Shown here in pieces: positions 1 through 6,021 of a stretch of 14,636 bases of DNA. Each line of letters starts with the position of its first letter. Position 1 is the stretch's first letter. This DNA is from JAUMXJ01 sp041781135 (GTDB taxonomy: Bacteria > Bacillota > Clostridia > Peptostreptococcales > Acidaminobacteraceae): NCBI GenBank assembly GCA_041781135.1, contig JBHAZV010000033.1, positions 1-14,636 of the forward strand. The letters are read 5' to 3'. The position numbers and the translations under genes were made by a program. The notes beneath the pieces are model-generated. The model was not told the origin of the DNA and did no database searches. It saw only the letters and a program-made list of their open reading frames with translations.

Positions 1-116
1 AGCTTGAGCAGCACAGCACGGACACCGCAGAGATTAAACAAAATCAAAAAGTGATGCTTAATCTGCTTGAAGACATAACTAAAAAAATATCGGAACGAGG
101 AGGAGAAAATGAGTAA
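1..116 (+). CDS. C-terminal end of a small phage protein (partial)
   Basis: An open frame enters from the left edge (first full codon at 3) and ends at TAA 114-116. The visible 37 residues are polar and probably helical (LEQHSTDTAEIKQ...LLEDITKKISERGGENE), consistent with a short coiled-coil tail. The stop overlaps the start of the holin gene by 8 bases, and the holin's AGGAGGAG ribosome binding site lies inside this frame, so translation is probably coupled. A small helical protein just before the holin and endolysin is common in phages of Firmicutes. I cannot assign a family or function from this fragment. Confidence 0.6.
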   Translation, partial: LEQHSTDTAEIKQNQKVMLNLLEDITKKISERGGENE

Positions 117-324
117 GGAACTTAAAAGAAAACTTACATCACGCAAGCTGTGGATGGCGGTAGTTGGCTTTGTAACGGCGCTGTTTATAGCGTTTAACGT
201 TGCTGAGGGCGACATAGAAAAGGTTGCCAGTGTAATAATGGCGTTTGCTACGCTCATCAGCTACATAGTAGGTGAGGGTCTGGTGGACGCTGCATCAGCA
301 AAAAACAAAGAAACGAGGTGGTAA
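109..324 (+). CDS. Phage holin-like protein, two TM segments
   Basis: A 71-residue protein with a basic N-terminus (KELKRKLTSRK), a hydrophobic segment at about residues 14-32, a short acidic turn (EGDIEK) and a second hydrophobic segment at about 39-59, ending in a charged tail. This size and topology, placed directly before an amidase endolysin, fit a phage holin, which forms membrane lesions that release the endolysin to the wall. The start follows an AGGAGGAG site with good spacing. The stop ends 1 base before the endolysin ATG, so the two form a lysis cassette. The holin call rests mainly on topology and position. Another small phage membrane protein is possible. Confidence 0.7.
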   Translation: MSKELKRKLTSRKLWMAVVGFVTALFIAFNVAEGDIEKVASVIMAFATLISYIVGEGLVDAASAKNKETRW

Positions 325-325
325 A

Positions 326-1048
326 ATGGAATACACAAACAGTCCGCTTGTGAGCTACACGAACATCTCGTCGCATAAACACTGCCCAAGAGCCTTTATG
401 ATTGATCGCATCACGCCGCACTGCATCGTAGGACAAACCTCAGCACGGTGGTGCGTTGATTACTTCGCCACGACAGATCGCGAGGTGTCGTCTAACTATG
501 TTATCGGCAAAGACGGCGAAGTAGGGATGTCTGTGGAAGAAAGGGATCGTTCTTGGTGCTCGTCGTCTCCGGAGAACGACCACCGTGCGGTCACAATCGA
601 ATGCGCATCGGACAGGGAGCATCCATACACGATGAATGATAAGGTCTTTGAGACTCTCATCAATTTGTGCGTGGATATATGCAAGCGTAACGGAAAAAAC
701 AAAGTCGTATGGATCGATGACAAGGCTAAAGCACTCGCATATCAGCAAAAGCCGAATGAAATGCTTTTCACCGTTCACAGATGGTTCGCGGCGACAGCGT
801 GTCCGGGCGATTGGCTCTATTCTCGTATGGGTAAACTTGCCGAAGAAGTGAATAAGCGTCTTGCTACATCGGTCGCTGCAACAAATCCTAAGCCTAAAAG
901 TGATGATGTTGCTCCTTGGGCGAAAGAAGCGCATCGGTGGGTGGTAGAGAACGGCATCAGCGACGGCACAAGATCGTCCGACACTGTGACGCGTGAAGAA
1001 GCGTGGACAATGCTGTATAGACTATATAATGCGATAAAGGGGGCTTAA
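326..1048 (+). CDS. Phage endolysin: N-acetylmuramoyl-L-alanine amidase (Amidase_2/PGRP fold)
   Basis: A 240-residue zinc amidase expected to cut the bond between MurNAc and L-Ala in peptidoglycan. The candidate zinc ligands match the T7-lysozyme pattern: His32 (ITPHCIVGQ), His151 (VHRW) and Cys159 (ACPGDW). The catalytic domain covers about residues 8-178. A linker of about 15 residues leads to a single S-layer-homology-like segment at about 195-236 (APWAKEAHRWVVENGISDG, then VTREEAWTMLYRLY), a likely wall-binding element. There is no signal peptide, so export would depend on the holin. I chose ATG 326 because GAGGTGG lies just before it. An in-frame start at 272 would lie inside the holin gene and add 18 unrelated residues. 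A terminator overlaps the stop codon, marking the end of the phage late operon. Confidence 0.9.
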   Translation: MEYTNSPLVSYTNISSHKHCPRAFMIDRITPHCIVGQTSARWCVDYFATTDREVSSNYVIGKDGEVGMSVEERDRSWCSSSPENDHRAVTIECASDREHPYTMNDKVFETLINLCVDICKRNGKNKVVWIDDKAKALAYQQKPNEMLFTVHRWFAATACPGDWLYSRMGKLAEEVNKRLATSVAATNPKPKSDDVAPWAKEAHRWVVENGISDGTRSSDTVTREEAWTMLYRLYNAIKGA

Positions 1049-1064
1049 TTGCCCTCTTTTTTGT
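1036..1064 (+). terminator. Rho-independent terminator of the phage lysis cassette
   Basis: AAAGGGGGC (1036-1044) pairs with GCCCTCTTT (1051-1059), with one G-U pair, around a 6-base loop TTAATT. The T run continues to 1062. The hairpin overlaps the last codons of the endolysin. Confidence 0.75.
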
Positions 1065-1080
1065 TGTATGATTATAAAAA

Positions 1081-1112
1081 TTGACCATGGTTTTGACCAT
1101 GGGTCGGGTCAA
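1081..1112. repeat. TTGACCATGG direct repeat with flanking inverted arms
   Basis: The 10-mer TTGACCATGG occurs at 1081-1090 and again at 1093-1102, and each copy contains the palindrome CCATGG. TTGACC at the left edge is mirrored by GGTCAA at 1107-1112. The cluster sits between the phage terminator and the tRNA-Leu gene. It could be a protein-binding or recombination site near the prophage end. The function is not determinable from sequence. Confidence 0.5.
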
Positions 1113-1139
1113 GAAAAGGCAAAAATAGGCGTGAGATGG

Positions 1140-1182
1140 CAAAAACAAAAATCCCGCCAACCGTTCTGATTAGTGGGATTTC
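1140..1182 (-). terminator. Terminator downstream of tRNA-Leu
   Basis: Read on the - strand, AAATCCC (1181-1175) pairs with GGGATTT (1155-1149). Inside it CTAATC can pair with GGTTGG through two G-U pairs, leaving a 5-base loop. A T-rich run (TTTTTGTTTTT) follows. It lies about 30 bases past the tRNA CCA end, with the correct orientation for terminating the tRNA transcript. Confidence 0.7.
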
Positions 1183-1186
1183 CTTG

Positions 1187-1206
1187 TTTTGCAGACATCT
1201 GCAAAA
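1187..1206. repeat. Perfect 9-bp dyad next to the tRNA-Leu 3' end
   Basis: TTTTGCAGA (1187-1195) and TCTGCAAAA (1198-1206) are exact reverse complements separated by CA. A 2-base centre suits a symmetric protein-binding site better than an RNA hairpin. It lies 6 bases beyond the tRNA CCA end, on the side facing the prophage, where a phage attachment region would be expected. Confidence 0.6.
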
Positions 1207-1212
1207 GCTTTA

Positions 1213-1298
1213 TGGTGCGGATGAAGGGACTTGAACCCCCATGATATTGCTATCACATGGACCTGAACCATGCGCGTCTGCCGTTCCGCCACATCCGC
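1213..1298 (-). tRNA. tRNA-Leu (anticodon CAG)
   Basis: The - strand folds as a class II tRNA. The acceptor arms GCGGATG and CATCCGC pair perfectly. The anticodon stem CATGG/CCATG encloses the 7-base loop TTCAGGT, giving anticodon CAG (plus-strand bases 1263-1265), which reads CUG leucine codons. A long variable arm (TGATA/TATCA) is present, as expected for leucine tRNA, and the T-loop is TTCAAGT. CCA is encoded at 1215-1213. The T stem holds two G-U pairs. A consensus promoter lies immediately upstream and a terminator downstream, so it is a complete single-gene unit. Its 3' end faces the phage lysis genes, so it is a plausible prophage integration target. Confidence 0.95.
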
Positions 1299-1310
1299 AC
1301 GACAAGAGTG

Positions 1311-1339
1311 ATTATACACTAACTTTTTGCAACTATCAA
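1311..1339 (-). promoter_or_regulatory. Promoter of tRNA-Leu
   Basis: On the - strand there is TTGATA (1339-1334), a 17-base spacer and TATAAT (1316-1311). The perfect -10 ends 12 bases before the mature 5' end of tRNA-Leu. Confidence 0.8.
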
Positions 1340-1372
1340 GCATTTTGTCCAATTTTTATTATTAAGATGCAC

Positions 1373-1411
1373 CGGAATTCATATTCGGAATTCATAGCCG
1401 AATTTTATAAC
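1373..1411. repeat. Three tandem copies of a 13-bp unit
   Basis: Units start at 1373, 1386 and 1399 at an exact 13-base period: CGGAATTCATATT, CGGAATTCATAGC and CGAATTTTATAAC. The first two share 11 identical bases and the third is degenerate. The array lies between the tRNA promoter region and the amidohydrolase terminator. It may be a slippage product or a binding array. No function can be assigned. Confidence 0.55.
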
Positions 1412-1449
1412 CAAAAAATCCCCGCACTGGCAAGCGGGGATCTTTTGGT
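1411..1449 (-). terminator. Strong terminator of the amidohydrolase operon
   Basis: GC-rich 8-bp stem ATCCCCGC (1418-1425) with GCGGGGAT (1434-1441) and an 8-base loop. Flanking CCAAAA and TTTTGG can extend the stem. The T run on the - strand places it as the end of the transcript from the amidohydrolase genes, about 30 bases past their last stop codon. It may act in both directions. Confidence 0.85.
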
Positions 1450-1477
1450 TTTTCAACAGGAGGTAACATTGAAATTG

Positions 1478-2686
1478 TTATAAACTTATTGGCATTTTGC
1501 TGTTATCTTGGTATACAACTTTTCCGTCGATAAGCGTCATCACGCATACCGCGTCGACATCTTGTGCAGGCGTGCCCTTAAACAGAGCGATATCCGCATC
1601 TTTCCCGACCTCTATAGAACCAATTCTATAGTCGAGTCCCGCGATTTTTGCGGCATTTATGGTAATCATTCTCAGCGCCCTTTCGTGCGGAGTGCCCATT
1701 CTGACCGCTTCGCCTGTCTGGCATACGAGCATTTCGGGAGCCATTATCGGTCCGTCAGTCATAATTGCGCACGGCACACCGCGCTTGTCAAGTTCGGCGA
1801 GACATTCAATATCTATTTTTCCGCATTCTCCCGGCAGCAGCATTATGCCTATCGGCCCATAGATTATTCCGACGAGATTTTTTGCTTCACATATCTCATC
1901 GTAAAAATCTGAGCTGCCCCACGCGTGGTCGATTGTATATTTTATGTCAAATTTTTCGGCGATCCTTATTACAGTCAACATATCATACTGCTCGCAGTGC
2001 ACTTTTAGCGGGATTTCGCGTCTCAGTACCCTGCACAGATTTTCAAGCCCCATGTCGAAGTCGGGCGCGCCCGTGCCTTCGCTTTTATCGGCGTTGCAGA
2101 GGTCAGACGCCTTTTCTTTTTTCTTCATGTATTCCTGAGCCTTTATCAACTGACCCTCGATCAGGCTTGCAATTCCCATGCGCGTCATAGGTAGCTGATT
2201 TTTGGCTCCGTAAACTCCCTTTGGATTTCCTCCCATTGCCATCTTTAGAGCCACTGGATTTGCAATACACATTTTTTCCATTGTACCGCCGTCGTGCTTG
2301 AGCGCGCATACCATCCCTCCGACGACGTTGCCGCTGCCCGGTGTTATTACGGATGTGGTTATACCGGCTTTTATTGCATTTTCGAAATCTTTTGAAGTGC
2401 AATCTATTCCATAGTATGCTTCGACATACGGTGTGGCGCTGTTTGTCATTTCGTTGAGATCCTGTTCTTCTCTGTCAAAGCCGCCGATATGGCTGTGTGC
2501 GTCTATGAGTCCGGGCATAGCGAACAAACCATTGGCTTCTATGATCTCCGCATCGGAGGAGTATTTTAAATTTGAGCCTATTTCAGCAATTTTGCCGTCT
2601 TTTATCAGGATGTCGCCGTCGATGCAGCCGCGCCCCGGTTCGCTTTCTGCGGCGGTAAAAATACGTGCGTTTCTTATTACCAGCAT
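1478..2686 (-). CDS. Amidohydrolase-superfamily metal-dependent hydrolase (Xaa-Pro dipeptidase/imidazolonepropionase-like)
   Basis: A 402-residue cytoplasmic enzyme with no signal peptide. The N-terminal beta segment (about 1-58) and C-terminal strand segment (about 350-395, RIGSIEVGKDADIALF) flank a TIM barrel, as in the COG1228-type amidohydrolases. The expected metal ligands are present: His64 and His66 (DAHSH), His230 (KVHCEQ), His254 (TIDHAWG) and Asp311 (MTDGP). The family contains imidazolonepropionases and Xaa-Pro/Xaa-Arg dipeptidases. Prolidase-like activity on imported peptides is my inference from the neighbouring peptide transporter and S9 peptidase. The start follows AAGGAGG and overlaps the upstream paralogue by 10 bases, so the pair is probably translationally coupled. 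The exact substrate cannot be read from sequence. Confidence 0.85.
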   Translation of the reverse strand: MLVIRNARIFTAAESEPGRGCIDGDILIKDGKIAEIGSNLKYSSDAEIIEANGLFAMPGLIDAHSHIGGFDREEQDLNEMTNSATPYVEAYYGIDCTSKDFENAIKAGITTSVITPGSGNVVGGMVCALKHDGGTMEKMCIANPVALKMAMGGNPKGVYGAKNQLPMTRMGIASLIEGQLIKAQEYMKKKEKASDLCNADKSEGTGAPDFDMGLENLCRVLRREIPLKVHCEQYDMLTVIRIAEKFDIKYTIDHAWGSSDFYDEICEAKNLVGIIYGPIGIMLLPGECGKIDIECLAELDKRGVPCAIMTDGPIMAPEMLVCQTGEAVRMGTPHERALRMITINAAKIAGLDYRIGSIEVGKDADIALFKGTPAQDVDAVCVMTLIDGKVVYQDNSKMPISL

Positions 2687-3831
2687 GTTACTCCTCCTTC
2701 TTTTTTTGCTGTGTCCTCGCCATCAATGAACACCTTTACAGGTTTAGCCTCGAATGTGTCGAAAGGATTTGCCGTCCATATTGAAAAATCGGCGTCCTTG
2801 CCAACTTCGATAGAGCCGACCCTGCTATCTATTCCGAGAATTTTTGCCGGAACAGAAGTAACAGCGGCGAGTGCGCTGTCTGCAGAAAGTCCTCTGCGCC
2901 TCCAATAGAGTGCGTTCCAGAGAAGCGATTCCTTGCCTGATGTGCTTCCTTCGCCGCAGCATGTTATTGCCGCAAGTTTTCCGCTTTCGATGATTTTTAT
3001 GATTTCTTCGGGCTCGGTTTTTGAGTTATAAGGAAAGTATGCTTCTGTTTGATCTCCGAGCAGGACTGAAAAATCGCGTTTTGCAGTTTCGCACAGCGCA
3101 CTGTCGAGACCGTACGCTCCAGCAAGCGTCAGTTTGATATTTTTATATGGCGCAAGTGCGGAAAGAACCGCTTCGATCTGCGATTTTCCGCTGCAGCTCA
3201 CGAATAGAGGGATTTCGCCTTCGATCACTTTTTTGAGTACACAGGACTTGGCATCGTAATCGTCTTTTTCCGGATTGTACCTTGCCGCTTTTTCAATTGC
3301 GCCGACAAGCATCGAAAATATCCCCATGCGAGTCATCGGCGCGACTTCGCGCTTTTTATAAGCTGATTTTACATTATTTGTAACCGAAGCCACGACCGCA
3401 GCAGATTCCCTAACAAGCATTTTGTACGGACTTCGCCCCAATGTCTTGAAAACAGCAGCCTGACCGCTTATTATATTCTTTGATGAAGGCGCTATGCATG
3501 CGCATGTGACTCCGTAATTGTAGACCTTCTGGAAATTCATGCCGTCGTGGTCAAATCCGTAGATTATGTTCATTTCCGGAGTAATCGGATCGCTTCCCTC
3601 GTGATTGTCGCCCTCTGTCCAACCGGGACCTACTGTTCCCCACGAGTTCATAGAATCTATAAATCCCGGCATTATGACGCAACCGTTCGCATCGAATACC
3701 TCGCCGTTTTCCTGTTCGACTAATTCGGCATTTTTCTCTATTTTGTGAAATTTCCCGTCTTTTACCACGATATCAGACTCGTAAACTCCTCCGATTCCAT
3801 CGTGCACTACGCCGTTTTTGACAATAATCAT
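2677..3831 (-). CDS. Amidohydrolase paralogue lacking the metal ligands (probable pseudoenzyme)
   Basis: A 384-residue intact frame with the same architecture as its downstream partner. It shares PMTRMGI (165-171) and the C-terminal SRVGSIEVGKDADFSIW segment. The active-site positions are all changed. HSH becomes Met61-Asn-Ser63 (GFIDSMNSW), the His of KVHCEQ becomes Ser212 (FVSCSG), Asp-His of TIDHA becomes Ala237-Gly238 (TLAGA), and the Asp of MTDGP becomes Cys291 (AITCCG). No mononuclear or binuclear metal site of the usual type can form. The frame has no internal stops or frameshifts, so this looks like selected loss of catalysis rather than decay. It is probably a structural or regulatory partner of the active paralogue. 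A GAGGA site precedes ATG 3831. A novel chemistry using the Cys pair 291-292 is possible but speculative. Confidence 0.85.
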   Translation of the reverse strand: MIIVKNGVVHDGIGGVYESDIVVKDGKFHKIEKNAELVEQENGEVFDANGCVIMPGFIDSMNSWGTVGPGWTEGDNHEGSDPITPEMNIIYGFDHDGMNFQKVYNYGVTCACIAPSSKNIISGQAAVFKTLGRSPYKMLVRESAAVVASVTNNVKSAYKKREVAPMTRMGIFSMLVGAIEKAARYNPEKDDYDAKSCVLKKVIEGEIPLFVSCSGKSQIEAVLSALAPYKNIKLTLAGAYGLDSALCETAKRDFSVLLGDQTEAYFPYNSKTEPEEIIKIIESGKLAAITCCGEGSTSGKESLLWNALYWRRRGLSADSALAAVTSVPAKILGIDSRVGSIEVGKDADFSIWTANPFDTFEAKPVKVFIDGEDTAKKEGGVTCW

Positions 3832-3849
3832 AAAATCCTCTTTTCTTTT

Positions 3850-3868
3850 ACCGCTTATGCCAAGCGGT
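3850..3868 (-). promoter_or_regulatory. Inverted repeat in the amidohydrolase leader
   Basis: ACCGCTT (3850-3856) and AAGCGGT (3862-3868) are exact complements around a 5-base centre ATGCC. It lies 19 bases before the first amidohydrolase start codon. No T run follows on the - strand, so it is unlikely to be a terminator for the regulator gene. It may be an operator, or a leader hairpin just before the ribosome binding site. Confidence 0.5.
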
Positions 3869-3903
3869 TAATGCCAATATATAGTGATTAGTTCCTTGAT
3901 AAT

Positions 3904-3933
3904 ATTGTATCTGTTTTTGGTTGAATAACACAA
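3904..3933 (-). promoter_or_regulatory. Candidate promoter of the amidohydrolase pair
   Basis: On the - strand there is TTGTGT (3933-3928), an 18-base spacer and TACAAT (3909-3904). It would give a leader of about 65 bases carrying the 3850-3868 inverted repeat. The spacer contains GGTTGAATA (read on the + strand at 3919-3927), which recurs in the regulator/transporter intergenic region. The region is AT-rich, so other promoters are possible. Confidence 0.4.
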
Positions 3934-3997
3934 CACGCTTCGTTGACTTATATAGAATGTTTTTCAATTCATAACAACTTTTGGTTGATGCGTCTGT

Positions 3998-4864
3998 TTA
4001 CATCTTGCCGTTTTTCTTGGTTTTGCTTTTGTTTCTGAACAGCGGATTTTCTCTGTCTATGTGGCTCATATACCAAAGTTTGAAATTGTGTATTATCTCT
4101 GTAGCAAAATACAAGAAAGCAATGAATGCGTTGTTTAATTTTGGGCGAAAAATCGCTATTTTACCTGCATTTAATTCTATAGCTTCCTCCTCTGCCCAGC
4201 CAAAACGCTTAAGTTTTGAAAGGATTTCGCGCATTTTTGACTCGTTGATGTTTAGCGATGAGCACGCATGCTCCATCGAGAATGGTATTGATTTTCTTTT
4301 GTACAGAAAGAGCAGGGTTTCAAAAAAATCAGGATCCGAAAGCGTGGTAAACAGGTTTATAAATTCTTCCGACGACGCAAGTATTTGATCGTAGCCTTCA
4401 TCCGGTTCCGGAAGAAGGAACATGCTTGGTTCATCCGCTCTTGCATTAAAATAGGAAATGCCTGATTCGAATGTAAGAAAGCATCGCGTGCAGGTGTTGT
4501 CGCTTGGGTTCTGTGTGCTTGTAAATGGAGTGTTTGTAATATTTGGCATACCCGAAATGCCCTTGAATATGGCCCAGCAGAGTTCACAAGCTCTGCGCAT
4601 TCTGTCGTTTTTTGGAATAGACTGAAGCAGGTTGATCAAAAATGTATCGATGTCCATATTGTCGAGGTGTTTGTTCCCGAATAATTCATCGATGCTGATT
4701 CCAAAATAATTTGCTATAACAGGCAGCAGCGAAACGTCGGGAGTTCCGCCGCACTCCCATTTTGAGACCGCTTGAATGGACACTCCCACGGCGTTTGCAA
4801 GCTCGGATTGCGTCAGTGAACGTTCTGCTCTGAGTTGTTTTATCTTGCTTCCGAAATTATTCAT
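3998..4864 (-). CDS. XRE-family (Cro/CI-type HTH) transcriptional regulator with two CxxC motifs
   Basis: A 288-residue regulator. Residues 7-61 form a typical Cro/CI helix-turn-helix (LTQSELANAVGVSIQAVSKWE, then FGISIDELFG). The middle carries two CxxC pairs, Cys93/Cys96 (ACELCW) and Cys125/Cys128 (TCTRCF), which could bind zinc or act as a thiol sensor. Residues about 178-240 look like a second winged-helix-like module (MREILSKLKRFGWAEEE), followed by a hydrophobic helix and a very basic C-terminus. The start follows AGGAGG. It is divergent from the peptide transporter operon and upstream of the two amidohydrolases on its own strand, so it is the likely local regulator. Whether it represses or activates, and with what ligand, is unknown. 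Confidence 0.85.
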   Translation of the reverse strand: MNNFGSKIKQLRAERSLTQSELANAVGVSIQAVSKWECGGTPDVSLLPVIANYFGISIDELFGNKHLDNMDIDTFLINLLQSIPKNDRMRRACELCWAIFKGISGMPNITNTPFTSTQNPSDNTCTRCFLTFESGISYFNARADEPSMFLLPEPDEGYDQILASSEEFINLFTTLSDPDFFETLLFLYKRKSIPFSMEHACSSLNINESKMREILSKLKRFGWAEEEAIELNAGKIAIFRPKLNNAFIAFLYFATEIIHNFKLWYMSHIDRENPLFRNKSKTKKNGKM

Positions 4865-4893
4865 TATACCTCCTGTTTAATGTGGATATAACC

Positions 4894-4922
4894 ATTATAC
4901 ACCGATGGGGCTCGCAAGACAA
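4894..4922 (-). promoter_or_regulatory. Promoter of the XRE regulator
   Basis: On the - strand there is TTGTCT (4922-4917), a 17-base spacer and TATAAT (4899-4894), 29 bases before the start codon. Its -35 overlaps the CAACC/GGTTG inverted repeat at 4920-4932, so autoregulation is plausible. Confidence 0.7.
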
Positions 4923-4965
4923 CCGGAGGTTGAATATAATAAAAAAACAATATACAAAATTCAAC
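4920..4965. promoter_or_regulatory. Candidate operator region between regulator and transporter operon
   Basis: Two symmetric elements lie between the divergent promoters. One is CAACC-GGA-GGTTG (4920-4932), overlapping the regulator -35. The other is a wider pair of arms GTTGAAT (4929-4935) and ATTCAAC (4959-4965), separated by an AT-rich stretch of 23 bases. The position suits binding by the neighbouring XRE protein. This is an inference from symmetry only. Confidence 0.4.
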
Positions 4966-4984
4966 AGTCTCGCTCTGGAACTTG

Positions 4985-5013
4985 CGTCTTTCCGTACAAT
5001 CCTTTGATATAAT
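4985..5013 (+). promoter_or_regulatory. Extended -10 promoter of the peptide transporter operon
   Basis: TGATATAAT gives a TG-n extended -10 with TATAAT at 5008-5013. The -35 position (4985-4990, CGTCTT) is poor, which fits a promoter that relies on the extended -10 or on an activator. Transcription would begin near 5020, about 24 bases before the first gene. Confidence 0.55.
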
Positions 5014-5043
5014 AGGATGACAGAACAAACAGGGGAGGGAGTT

Positions 5044-6012
5044 ATGTCACGCTTTATTGTTAAACGTTTTTTGAGTGGCTTCTTGACTGTGCTTATGGTG
5101 TTTCTGATCAATTTCATCATTATTAAGGCGGCGCCCGGCGATCCGGTCAAGACGATAATGGGCAAGGAAAATGACGATCCTGCGCTCAGGGCTGCTTTGA
5201 TGGAAAAGTATGGTCTAAACAAGTCGTTGCCCGAGCAGTTTATTCGGCAGTTTTCCAGCGCGATAACGGGCGATCTCGGAAAGTCTATCATATATAACAG
5301 ATCTGTAAATGAAATGATAGGCGAAAGGCTTGGGGCGACAGTTTTGCTCGGACTTGTATCCGCTATACTTGCATTGCTCATAGGCACCGGTCTTGGGATA
5401 TATTGCGCCAGACGCGAGGGTTCGATTTTGGACAGCCTGCTGTCCGGGGTATCCTATGCGCTTGATGCCATGCCATCTTTTTGGCTCGGTATGATGCTGA
5501 TAATAGTCCTTGCGTCAAAGCTTGGAATCGTTCCGGCGCAGGGGATGTTCGACTCGCGTGCGGGGCATCAGGGGTTTGCCTACCTGCTCGACGTGGCGCA
5601 TCATCTTGTGCTGCCGACTCTTACGCTTGTGCTGATAACCATGCCAGGTTATTTCAGAATTGCAAAAAGCTCTATTCAGCAGGTCACCAGCGAGGATTTT
5701 ATTGTTACGCTCAGAGCGACCGGTATGAGCGAAAAAAAGATTTTCAGGAAATATATTTTTAAGAACGCTATACTTCCTACAGTCACGATGTTCGGTATTA
5801 CTATCGCCTTTCTTGTAACCGGCGTGACCTTAATCGAAATAGTGTTCTCCTGGCCGGGAACAGGAAGGCTTACCATGACAGCCATAACTCAGCGCGACTA
5901 TCCTACACTTATGGGCATTTATCTGGTTATGAGTGTTTCTGTCGCTGTAGTTATGGTAATAGTCGATATAGTGTATGCGATGCTGGATCCAAGGATTCGC
6001 TATGATGGTTAG
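5044..6012 (+). CDS. dppB: Peptide ABC transporter permease, DppB/OppB type
   Basis: A 322-residue inner-membrane permease. It has the family N-terminus (first TM at about 8-28, then KAAPGDPV at 28-35), six predicted TM segments (about 8-28, 97-121, 134-158, 186-206, 243-268 and 288-313) and the cytoplasmic EAA loop at about 218-245 (LRATGMSEKKIFRKYIFKNAILP), which docks on the ATPases. It ends in DPRIRYDG, as is usual for DppB. I chose ATG 5044 because GGGAGGGAG precedes it. The alternative ATG 5017 has no site and lies at the predicted transcription start. It is the first gene of a five-gene operon, 9 bases before the next. The dipeptide versus oligopeptide symbol is a family choice. Confidence 0.92.
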   Translation: MSRFIVKRFLSGFLTVLMVFLINFIIIKAAPGDPVKTIMGKENDDPALRAALMEKYGLNKSLPEQFIRQFSSAITGDLGKSIIYNRSVNEMIGERLGATVLLGLVSAILALLIGTGLGIYCARREGSILDSLLSGVSYALDAMPSFWLGMMLIIVLASKLGIVPAQGMFDSRAGHQGFAYLLDVAHHLVLPTLTLVLITMPGYFRIAKSSIQQVTSEDFIVTLRATGMSEKKIFRKYIFKNAILPTVTMFGITIAFLVTGVTLIEIVFSWPGTGRLTMTAITQRDYPTLMGIYLVMSVSVAVVMVIVDIVYAMLDPRIRYDG

Positions 6013-6021
6013 GGGGGTCGA

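Noticed and set aside
272..325. Upstream in-frame start for the endolysin
   Set aside because: It lies inside the holin gene with no ribosome binding site. ATG 326 has GAGGTGG at good spacing and begins the recognisable endolysin sequence.
440..934. 164-codon minus-strand open frame
   Set aside because: It is a shadow of the endolysin gene, with no ribosome binding site and a composition rich in Arg and His typical of antisense frames.
5017..5043. Upstream ATG for the first permease
   Set aside because: It is only a few bases past the TATAAT box, at or before the expected transcription start. The permease signature begins at ATG 5044 after GGGAGGGAG.
4857..5387. 176-codon minus-strand open frame across the regulator/transporter gap
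   Set aside because: It is antisense to the permease gene and runs through both promoters. The protein has no recognisable features, and the coding evidence is on the other strand.
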